A DNA stretch of 64,000 bases from Mesostigma viride. Its lineage: Eukaryota; Streptophyta; Mesostigmatophyceae; Mesostigmatales; Mesostigmataceae. Positions within the stretch are counted from its first letter, which is position 1. Every line of letters starts with the position of its first letter. The stretch covers positions 524,050 through 588,049 of the forward strand of contig RPFO01000127.1 of NCBI GenBank assembly GCA_009746045.1, written 5' to 3'. This document shows positions 52,284-60,205 of this stretch, piece after piece. Made by a program: the position numbers and the translations under genes. Under the pieces are notes generated by a model. It did no database searches, was not told the DNA's origin, and saw nothing but the letters and a program-made list of their open reading frames with translations.

Positions 52284-55200
52284 CTAGACCGCATGGGTCG
52301 CGACAAAGTCGGCCCGGGTGCGGCGGAATAACACATCAGCCACGGTGCGAGTGAGGGCGAGTGACAGGCGCTGCCGCCAATACGAGGACCACGTGCGGGC
52401 CGACCACGGGGCGGTCTGACCCTCGAGGTCGAGGCGGTCTTCACGGCGCTGGCAGCACTCGTGGAAAAACTCCGCTGTCTTGGGGCCCATGGCCCCGAAC
52501 TCCTCAAGGACAAAGGGGATGACCCGGTGGGGCCCCACATTGCCGTAGGAGGCAAACTTGTCGCGCTCAGCCACAGCGGCAGCAGCGCCGGCATCCACAG
52601 CCGCCCGGAGGATGTGGCGACCGGAAAGCGGCCGAGCCACGGAGACATCGATGAGCAGGTGGCAACCCTGCCCGTCGTAGTCAAGCACGGTAATGTCGGG
52701 GCGGTGGTTGGGTGAGTAGAGGGCGGCCCCATCCGCGTCCTCGCACTTGATGGTGGAGTGGGGAAAGACCGACCGAACCATGGCACACACCACCCGGAGG
52801 AGAGCGGTATGGAGATAGAGGAACCAGTTCTGGTTCTGCTGGCCACCCATGCACGCGATGTAGTGCGTCCCAGTAGTATCCAGAGCAAGCCCGCAGCTGC
52901 CGCAGGACGCACCCGCCGTGATGAGAGGTTGCGGGGCAAAGAGCTGGTGGCGGAGAGCGATGGCGTAAAGGGCCGGAACCAGTGTGAACAAAGGGCTCAT
53001 GGGGAGGGCGCGCAGGAATGCGGACCCCACGCTCCCCTCAAGGGAAACGGAGTGAAGCCAAGCCTTCCCCTGATCGTTCAAGCTCGCATGCAGACCCATC
53101 CAGTCGGCACAGTGTAGTATACCCGCGTAGGTCTTTTGTTGTTTTTCATGAACGCAGGCAGGGAAGACACTAGGACTGACGACAGTGGACACGCCGGGCG
53201 TGCCCCGGGGCAGGCGACGGTGGACGGCCTGAGCGGGGCGGACGAGGTCGCAAGCCTGCTGGATCCCGAGGTAAGAATCCTGCACAGCCTGCACAAAGGG
53301 GAAGGGGGATGGGGTGACCAAGTCGGGAATGGCGCTGACGGCGCTGGGGACCAACCGGCGGATCTCCGCCCAGGCCTGAGCAACAGAGCCAAGGAAGGCG
53401 GCGGGGGCGAGGCGGGCGGCGCGGGTGAGCCCACACCCGCCCATGCGGCAGGGGAGGGTGGCCAAGCGCATGGAGTGAGCTGGCAGGCTAGGGCCGGGGA
53501 GGAGCACCTGCAAGGCGGCCTGAATGCGCTCGTCATGGCCTTCCGCGGCAAGCCGCACCAAGTGGGGGGGAGCGCCACGGAGCCAGTGAACCACCCGCGG
53601 GTGGGCGCAAAACCACAGGAGGAGCCCTTTGGTCTGGGGGTCCTTGAGGCGCGCCCAAGTCTCGAGGACATGGGTGCGCTGTTCCACGGTGGCCCGGAGC
53701 TCCTCTTCGACGTAGTCAGGGTCACCCACAGGGACGCCCAGGCACGAGAAACCACGCGCCCGCGCCAATGCCCCCGGGATAGCCGCGGGGAAGCCAGAGC
53801 AGTCCCCCTGGGGCGAAAAGACTGCACACTTGGGGAGGGTGAGCCGAAGGTTGATGGCCGCCATGGCCACTTCAAGGGCAGCCAGGGCGGCAACCACAGC
53901 GTCGGCCGGGCCAAGGGCATGGATATCGTCCATATAGGCGAGGAGCACGACATCCGGGTGCGCAGCGTGGACACCTTGGAGAGCCTTGTGCAGCGGGGCA
54001 GACAGGTAAAAGGGGCCGAGGGGGTCACCTTGCTGGGTTCCCGTGCGGGAAGCGATGTCGGCGAACGTCCCATCCTCCATGAGGAAGGAGAGTTGAGTGG
54101 GTTCGCCGTAGCAGGCTGCTGTCCACGCAAGAAGGTCAGGGAACGCCTCGCCGACGGCCTCAAAGATGCTAGCCTTGGTGACAGCATTGAACGCATTGTG
54201 GCAATCCACCTTCAGCGCCACATGGGTCGGATGCGTCTCGAGGTAGGCCTGAACTGTGTGCACGATGATGTCGCTGCCCCCTTTGGTGGCGACGCCAAGC
54301 TGGGCCGCGACGGACTCCTCAGTATCACTCCGGTTGGGGCAGAAGTAGGCGCGAAACTCGGGGGCCTTTTGGCGACAAATGACCTTACTCACCAGCTTGC
54401 GTAGGACCTCGCCGCAAGCAATGGGACGAACGCGGCCAGCAGGCGGGGGGACGTCGTCTTTCAGGAGGGCAATGAGGCGTGCCCCAGCCAGCCAAGGGCG
54501 CGCCGCGGGGGCCAGGGACCCCGCGGCCAAGTCGGCGGCAGCCTCAAAGAGTGCGGTCGCCCCGCCATGGCCCGCCATCACGGAGAGGTGCTCGTAGCGC
54601 CAGCCTGAGGGGCCGGTGGAGGAGGCGTTCGGCAGATCCTTCAGCACAGCCGTGAAGATGTCCAGGTCCAGGACAATAGGCGGGGGCGGGGGGGTGGCCG
54701 GGGCGGGCACCGCAAAGGCCGGTTCGTCGGGGTGAAGGTCGCGCAAAGCCTGCAGGGTCGGGGGAGTGGAGGGAGCCAACGCGGTCAGTTCAAGCTTTTG
54801 CATGGCCCGGCTCAATTCACCTACCTTCACCAACCGCATGACGTCAGCTTCCACCCGGGCAAAGGAGGCGGCCCCCGACACCCGGGTGGAGGCCGGAGGC
54901 TGCAGCGCCCACAGCCCTTCCCAATCCCCGAGGAGGAACCGCCGGCAGCGAGCGATGACCGCACCCTGTACGCCACGCACGCCCCGCTCCAACGGCGCTA
55001 AGAGGAGCCGGGGGGTGACGAGAAACAGCTTGTGGCCGAGTTCGTCGAGAGGGTGACTATGCATCCGGGCCAGGGAAAGCAGGGCGCAGCGCGTAAACAA
55101 GCTCCGGGCGCGGTGAGGGACGTCCGGGAGCGTCATGCAAGGGTTGCGCGCACAGGCGGCAAAAGGGAGCGTGGCCAGGAATGCCCAGCCTGCCGAGAGG

Positions 55201-56204
55201 TCCCCCGGATCGCTCGTACCCTGCGATGCCGGTGGAGGGGCAGGGGCCGACCGAGGGGCCGCCCCGGACCGGGAGGCCGGTGCGGCCGCCGGGCCGCCGG
55301 GCAGGCCGTTCTGGGGGGTTTGGCGGCGGCACTGCCGCTCATGCTGGTACCGCCCGTGGATCGAAAAAATCCGCTGGCAATGGGCTGCCGGGCAGCGGTA
55401 GCAGTCCATGGCGCGCATGGCGGCCTCCGTGATGTGGGGGTGGGAAGCCCGAATGTGCACCAGCAACGAATTCCGGTTGGGCAGGCGCGCGCCACACGGG
55501 TCACCAAGGGGACCATCGACTTGGCAATAATGGAAGCCATCTGAGGGGGTGCGCCCACCCGGTTGGGCCGGCCCGGGTCGAGAGGGGGAGGGGTCGGGAG
55601 CACCCTCAGCCAGAGGAACTACAGCTGCAGCGGAACCCAGGGCGGGGCCGGCCGCCGGGCGGTCAGCAGGGCTCGTGGCAGCCGAGGACAAGACCGGCGC
55701 GGGGACGGCCCCCACGGCCGGGAGGGGGGCGCTGGAGGAGGCAGCCAAGCCGGCGCGCGACCCACGACCACGCACAGGGGAGGCAGGTGTCGGGGCAGGC
55801 GCGTGGGACTGGCGGCGCACGGACACGGGCGAGGGCCCCAGCGGGAGAACGCCAGGAGGCAAGGGGGAAAGGACCGCGGCCCGGCAAAGGGGGCAGGTGG
55901 CGGAGGTCGCGTGCAAGCTCGTGGCGATGCAAGCTTGATGGAAGACGTGGCCGCAAGCAGGGAGGCGGCAGAGACCGTCACCAGGGCGAGGCAGGTCCAA
56001 GCAGATGGGGCAGGAGGGGCCGCTGGCAGTGACATCCACCAAGTGGGCCGGCCCGTAGTGGGCGGGCGCCGCGTCCCACCCCAGCTCCCAGCTCGGCAGT
56101 CGGGCGATCTCATCGGCGGAGAGAAGACGGCGGCGCGGACCAGCAGGGTGCCAGACATGGGGGATGCCCGCAAGCTCGAGCACATCGTGCAAGATGGCGG
56201 GCAC
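52284..56204 (-). CDS. non-LTR retrotransposon ORF2: RING, C2H2, reverse transcriptase, restriction-like endonuclease
   Basis: 1,306 codons, uninterrupted. RING-type finger at residues 65-107 (CPICLDL ... CGHVFHQAC ... CPLC). C2H2-like fingers at about 227-257 and 271-292. RT has ALKVDCHNAFN (motif A), GTQQGDPLGP (motif B) and AYMDDIHAL (motif C, near residue 756). The C-terminus has a CX2C...H...C knuckle (CGSCGLALDTTGTHYIAC) and the endonuclease block RPDITVLDYDG...LLIDVSVA, the PD-(D/E)xK pattern of R2/NeSL-type elements. It nicks target DNA and copies its RNA there. The first codon of this span is GTG; the first in-frame ATG lies past the RING (about residue 263), so translation probably enters from ORF1. 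Confidence 0.85.
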   Translation of the reverse strand: MPAILHDVLELAGIPHVWHPAGPRRRLLSADEIARLPSWELGWDAAPAHYGPAHLVDVTASGPSCPICLDLPRPGDGLCRLPACGHVFHQACIATSLHATSATCPLCRAAVLSPLPPGVLPLGPSPVSVRRQSHAPAPTPASPVRGRGSRAGLAASSSAPLPAVGAVPAPVLSSAATSPADRPAAGPALGSAAAVVPLAEGAPDPSPSRPGPAQPGGRTPSDGFHYCQVDGPLGDPCGARLPNRNSLLVHIRASHPHITEAAMRAMDCYRCPAAHCQRIFSIHGRYQHERQCRRQTPQNGLPGGPAAAPASRSGAAPRSAPAPPPASQGTSDPGDLSAGWAFLATLPFAACARNPCMTLPDVPHRARSLFTRCALLSLARMHSHPLDELGHKLFLVTPRLLLAPLERGVRGVQGAVIARCRRFLLGDWEGLWALQPPASTRVSGAASFARVEADVMRLVKVGELSRAMQKLELTALAPSTPPTLQALRDLHPDEPAFAVPAPATPPPPPIVLDLDIFTAVLKDLPNASSTGPSGWRYEHLSVMAGHGGATALFEAAADLAAGSLAPAARPWLAGARLIALLKDDVPPPAGRVRPIACGEVLRKLVSKVICRQKAPEFRAYFCPNRSDTEESVAAQLGVATKGGSDIIVHTVQAYLETHPTHVALKVDCHNAFNAVTKASIFEAVGEAFPDLLAWTAACYGEPTQLSFLMEDGTFADIASRTGTQQGDPLGPFYLSAPLHKALQGVHAAHPDVVLLAYMDDIHALGPADAVVAALAALEVAMAAINLRLTLPKCAVFSPQGDCSGFPAAIPGALARARGFSCLGVPVGDPDYVEEELRATVEQRTHVLETWARLKDPQTKGLLLWFCAHPRVVHWLRGAPPHLVRLAAEGHDERIQAALQVLLPGPSLPAHSMRLATLPCRMGGCGLTRAARLAPAAFLGSVAQAWAEIRRLVPSAVSAIPDLVTPSPFPFVQAVQDSYLGIQQACDLVRPAQAVHRRLPRGTPGVSTVVSPSVFPACVHEKQQKTYAGILHCADWMGLHASLNDQGKAWLHSVSLEGSVGSAFLRALPMSPLFTLVPALYAIALRHQLFAPQPLITAGASCGSCGLALDTTGTHYIACMGGQQNQNWFLYLHTALLRVVCAMVRSVFPHSTIKCEDADGAALYSPNHRPDITVLDYDGQGCHLLIDVSVARPLSGRHILRAAVDAGAAAAVAERDKFASYGNVGPHRVIPFVLEEFGAMGPKTAEFFHECCQRREDRLDLEGQTAPWSARTWSSYWRQRLSLALTRTVADVLFRRTRADFVATHAV

Positions 56205-56218
56205 GGCCGCACCCGCGC

Positions 56219-57490
56219 TCAGCTCAAGAACACGCCCCCCCCCGCATCGTACAGAACCAGGTCGCCGGCGTGCACGGTGACAGGAGCCCCGAAGTCAACG
56301 CGCAGGCGGGCGGCTTGCGCTGGGGTGACCGCCGTAGTCAAGCGCCCGTGGGCCTGCGCAACAAGGCCGGCCGAGCCGGGCCCGGCAGAGGCAAGAAACG
56401 TGTGCAGCTGAGGGCGATCGAGCAAGGCGTGGTCGGTGGCCCCCCCAGCGAGATATGTCGCACGGGCGGCCTGCTGGGCCTGCACGGCAAGCCCTGTAGC
56501 AAAGAGCACCACCGCCTGCGCCACTTGAGCGTCCAGATTCAGGAGCCATTCTTGGCGCACCGCGGGCAGGTGCCAAGGCAGGCGGCCGCCGGCATGGTAG
56601 TCCTCGAGGACAAACCCCCAAAGCGTGGAGGCAAGGACAGGGGGGGAGGCTGCCTGCAGCATGTGCCGGACACGAACCACAAGGGCACTAAATTCAGGGG
56701 GCCGTGGGAGCGTAGGAAACGCCGCGTGCAAGCCGACAGCGTCCAACAGCAAGGGGCAATACAGCCAAGAGAACGTGGCGTGCCGGAGCGCGCTGACGCC
56801 CGCAATGTTGGTGGGGGGCCAAACGGAGAAGTCGTGGGACCCAAGCGCGGCCGACCAGGGGCCCACCACAGGAGTCGCCGCAGGGTGTCCCACAGCCTCA
56901 GGGAGGAGAGCCGCCAGGGACCCCTCAAGCACAGGAGGACGCAGGTCAGTGGCCACCGCCGTGCTGGCCGGAGGTGGATCCCCAGAGCTAGGCGGGGCAG
57001 GGCCAGGGGACCCCGCGGAGGGGCCGGACGTGACGGCGCGGGGAGAGCGGGAGCACGGTGTGGAACCCTCCACGAGGTCCGCAAGGCCCAGGAGAGGGTC
57101 CAGCGAGGGGCTGCGGGAGGGGGCGCGGGCCGAATGGGATCCCGGGGTCGACACGGCCGCGCGTCGGGAGCCTAGGGACGGCCGAGGCGGGGCCACGCAA
57201 TGAGGGCACGCCCAAGGACCCGGGGGAGGCAGCCGGAAGAGGGGCGGGACCAAGCAGCGCGTGTGCCAGCCGCATTGGCACGAATCACACACAAGGAGAC
57301 GGGGGGCATCCTCACCACTGTGGCAGACCTCGCACACAAGCGAGAGTGGCACAGGGGCGCCACGACCGCCGTCGTCCAGGTCGCCCATCTCCTGCAGGTG
57401 CGCCGCGATGCGTAAGGACCGACGCGGCGCAGGGGCGCCACTAGGCAGCGCATCCCGCGCCCGGGAGGTGCGGCGTCGTGAAGGAGGCAT
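56219..57490 (-). CDS. non-LTR retrotransposon ORF1 with PHD finger
   Basis: 424 codons from the ATG at 57488-57490; the frame is open further upstream to 57631 but only with a GTG. Residues about 45-95 form a C4HC3 PHD finger: CEVC ... LLVCDSC ... WHTRC ... WACPHC. PHD fingers usually read histone H3 tails, so a chromatin-targeting role for the RNP is plausible inference. The rest is Pro/Ala/Ser-rich, with a C-terminal folded-looking part (residues about 220-420: FSWLYCPLLLDAVGLHAAF, VRVRHMLQAA, LWGFVLEDYH). It ends in TGA 20 nt after a run of nine G (plus strand C9 at 56235-56243), 14 nt before the ORF2 span. Confidence 0.75.
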   Translation of the reverse strand: MPPSRRRTSRARDALPSGAPAPRRSLRIAAHLQEMGDLDDGGRGAPVPLSLVCEVCHSGEDAPRLLVCDSCQCGWHTRCLVPPLFRLPPPGPWACPHCVAPPRPSLGSRRAAVSTPGSHSARAPSRSPSLDPLLGLADLVEGSTPCSRSPRAVTSGPSAGSPGPAPPSSGDPPPASTAVATDLRPPVLEGSLAALLPEAVGHPAATPVVGPWSAALGSHDFSVWPPTNIAGVSALRHATFSWLYCPLLLDAVGLHAAFPTLPRPPEFSALVVRVRHMLQAASPPVLASTLWGFVLEDYHAGGRLPWHLPAVRQEWLLNLDAQVAQAVVLFATGLAVQAQQAARATYLAGGATDHALLDRPQLHTFLASAGPGSAGLVAQAHGRLTTAVTPAQAARLRVDFGAPVTVHAGDLVLYDAGGGVFLS

Positions 57491-57615
57491 GGGGGAGGTG
57501 CGTAAAACAACGGAACCGGAAGCGCGGGGGGAGAGCGAGATGCGGACGCGGGGGGTTTGGGGGGCGTGCCCCCCAAGCGGGGGGTTTGGGGGGCGGCAGC
57601 CCCCCAACGCGGGGC

Positions 57616-58155
57616 GGCCGCGGTGCCGCACCTCGGCGCAGGTTTTTTCAGCTGTGCATGGAGAAAAAAACGTGTCTCAATCCAGGAACCCCCGTCGGTT
57701 CATCATGTCAGCCTAGAAAACTGGAGCGGTGGAGCCACAACTAACGGGAAAGCCGCATTCAAATTCGCCTAGCCCACGGGTCACAATTGGCCGACAGGTA
57801 GATGCAGCCAGCCCCGGGCGTGTCGCAGACAGTAATCACTACGTAGGCCGCGGTGCCGCACCTCGGCGCAGGTTTTTTCAGCTGTGCATGGAGAAAAAAA
57901 CGTGTCTCAATCCAGGAACCCCCGTCGGTTCATCATGTCAGCCTAGAAAACTGGAGCGGTGGAGCCACAACTAACGGGAAAGCCGCATTCAAATTCGCCT
58001 AGCCCACGGGTCACAATTGGCCGACAGCAGGTGTAGATGCAGCCAGCCCCGGGCGTGTCGCAGACAGTAATCACTACTGTAGGCCGCGGTGCCGCACCTC
58101 GGCGCAGGTTTTTTCAGCTGTGCATGGAGAAAAAAACGTGTCTCAATCCAGGAAT
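57616..58155 (-). repeat. tandem 5' monomers of the RLE retrotransposon (230, 236 and 74 bp)
   Basis: Units begin GGCCGCGGTGCCGCACC at 57616, 57846 and 58082. Copies 1 and 2 differ mainly by a 6-bp insertion; copy 3 stops after 74 bp. They sit directly upstream of ORF1, like promoter monomers of some L1 elements. Each contains GCAGGTTTTTTCAGCTGTGC, GAGAAAAAAACG and CACAATTGGCCGACAG. Confidence 0.85.
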
Positions 58156-58179
58156 TATCCAGGAATTGCCATATATATA

Positions 58180-58783
58180 TTCCCCTGGGTCCCACGGGGA
58201 CTCACTACGTTGCCTGCATGGGGGGCCAACAGAATCAGAATTGGTATTTGTATTTGCACACTGTCCTCCTGACGGTGGTGCTCGCCATGATTCGGTCGGT
58301 TTTCCCCCACGCGAACATCCGGTCCGAGGATGCGGATGGCGCTGCCTTCTATTCCCCAACCACCGGCCTGACATCGTGGTGCTGGACTTTGAGGGGGGTG
58401 GCCGGCATCTGCTTATTGACGTTTCGGTGGCGCGGCCCTTGGCTCTTAGCCACGTGGCTGGGGCCTCCCTCACGGCAGGTTACACGGCGGACCGGGCGGA
58501 GCGGGCCAAGCTCCTGGCCTACGGCGACGTCGGGCACCATCGTGTGGTGCCCTTTGTCCTGGAGGAGTTTGGGGCCATGGGGCCCCTGACCTCCGCCTTC
58601 TTCAAGGAGTGTTGCCGGCTCCGGGAGGACCGGCTGGACCTGGAGGGCCAGCGGGCCCCATGGTCGGCGCGGACCTGGACGTCATATTGGCGTCAGCGCT
58701 TGTCGGTGGCGCTGACTCGGGCCATGGCTGACATCATGCTCCGCCGTACGCGGGCTGATTTTGCGGTGCAGCAGGGCTATTAG
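58180..58783 (+). pseudogene. 5'-truncated, frameshifted copy of a related RLE retrotransposon
   Basis: The plus strand encodes the C-terminal 200 residues of an ORF2 relative: THYVACMGGQQNQNWYLYLHT, a single-base frameshift near 58350 just before the endonuclease RPDI block, then LLIDVSVARPL and FVLEEFGAMG to a stop at 58783. It is clearly diverged from the minus-strand element, so it is a separate insertion lying head-to-head with that element's 5' end. A 3' UTR of about 130 bp follows. Confidence 0.75.
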
Positions 58784-59544
58784 GTTCCTCCCGTTAGGAG
58801 TTTCCATTGGTCTTATCGTAGTATAGAGATTTGACATGGCTCTGTATAATAGAGGTTTATAGCTGGGCGTTTGCTTTGGTTTGAGTGATTTCACTCTGCT
58901 GTAAGTAATTATATTTTTAATATATAGGCGGCAGTACAGTAGTGGACCACTGAGCTCGTTGGCGGCCTGCGGGGGGACATTCCCCCCCGGGCAGGATCAG
59001 CGGACTTTGTAGGTATAGTGAGTGGTGCCGGCGTTGACGGCGTACCGGTGACCCAGCAACTAGGGGCGCCGCCGGGGACCCGCGGTATGTATCGGCAGGG
59101 GGTTGGTTGGGGATAGGCTGGCGGGGTGTGTGCAGCATGAGATAACATAGTACTTAACTGTTTATAGTACAAATTAAATAATTAATTCCAATTATCCCCA
59201 TCTAGACAACTAGCTTGCTCTATCCCGGGGATCGAGCCCGGGGGGGCTTCCACAGTTTGTAGTTGATATACAAGAACGGGGGCTTCGCCCCCGGGCCCCC
59301 GGTAGTAACCAATATTGTGCCTCTCCGGCGTTTGTGGCCGGTCTCCGGCCGGACACGTCAGGTGCCTATACTCTATACTAGTAACAACTGTCTATGGAAC
59401 GTGCGCGCGGTTAGGTCCCACTGAACGCGGGCAAATATTCCAGTCCGGGCGACCAGCTTTAGTGTAAATTGTCTGCTTGAGTGAATTCCGTAGCGCGGTC
59501 TATTTATTAATTTATTTATTCTTAATGCCGTGTACGTATATATA
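58784..59544. other. intergenic with truncated-element 3' UTR, nothing else recognised
   Basis: Contains a GC hairpin GGGGGCTTCGCCCCC (about 59279-59293) of the kind common as dispersed short inverted repeats in algae. No gene supported. Confidence 0.4.
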
Positions 59545-59548
59545 TTAA

Positions 59549-60201
59549 GGGGACTCGTCACCAAAACACCAAAAAATCAATAAAAATTCAAAACTCGCAT
59601 TAAACCTATGCAAACAGTGCCCAAAAGTGATTGGGGACACAAAGTAGCATTTATGACGATTTGTCGTGCACTTACTAGGGGTACTACCCCTGGCATGTGG
59701 CTAAAAATAGCACAAGACGCTAAACCGTTCTTGCCGCCCAACGGTCAATAGGAGCATCTGTTTGACCTGCCCATACATTCCAAACGAGTTCCCCCTCTCC
59801 TCGACCGTTTGAGCTACTAACATGGGTCGGCGGGGCAGGTTTGTGAGAGTTATTAATTTTCCCGCCAAAATACGGTCTTTTTTGGCGGGAAAATTAATAA
59901 CTCTCACAAACCTGACCCGCTGAACCATGTTAGTAACTCAAACGGTCGAGGAGAGGGGGAACTTGTTTGGAATGTATGGGCAGGTCAATCAGATGCTCCT
60001 ATTGACCGTGGCGTGGCAAAAACGGTTTAGCGTCTTGTGCTATTTTTAGCCAAATGCCGGGGGTAATACCCCAAGTAAGTGCACGACAAATCGTCATAAA
60101 TGCTACTTTGGGTCCCCAAACCCATTTGGGCATTGTTCGCATAGGTTTAATGTGAGTTTTGAATTTTTATTGATTTTTTGGTGTTTTGGTGACGAGTCCC
60201 C
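59549..60201. mobile_element. palindromic TTAA MITE with central paired E2F-type sites
   Basis: 653 bp flanked by TTAA (59545-59548, 60202-60205). The two arms of about 322 bp are near-perfect reverse complements with a 9-nt loop. The ends are GGGGACTCGTCACC / GGTGACGAGTCCCC. At the tip, TTTTCCCGCCAAAA (59857-59870) and TTTTGGCGGGAAAA (59880-59893) match the E2F consensus TTTSSCGC on both strands. No coding capacity. TTAA target use suggests piggyBac- or Kolobok-type mobilisation. Confidence 0.85.
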
Positions 60202-60205
60202 TTAA

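Larger units (their letters stand above)
52284..58155 (-). mobile_element. RLE-type non-LTR retrotransposon, near full length
   Basis: Minus-strand order: tandem 5' monomers (58155-57616), PHD-finger ORF1, then the large ORF2. The absence of an apurinic endonuclease and the C-terminal restriction-like endonuclease place it with early-branching R2/NeSL/Utopia-like elements. Both frames are open apart from the ORF1/ORF2 junction, so it may be a young copy. The 3' boundary is unresolved. Confidence 0.8.

Noticed and set aside
53136..57203. Long plus-strand frames of 300-420 codons opposite the RLE retrotransposon
   Set aside because: Shadows of a GC-rich coding sequence; no domains, while the minus strand has clear RING, RT, endonuclease and PHD motifs.
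57616..58155. CRISPR-like array
   Set aside because: The repeats are 230-236-bp head-to-tail monomers without short spacers, attached to a eukaryotic retrotransposon.
59276..59305. Rho-independent terminator-like GC hairpin
   Set aside because: Eukaryotic nuclear context; short GC inverted repeats are common dispersed elements in algae and no gene ends here.
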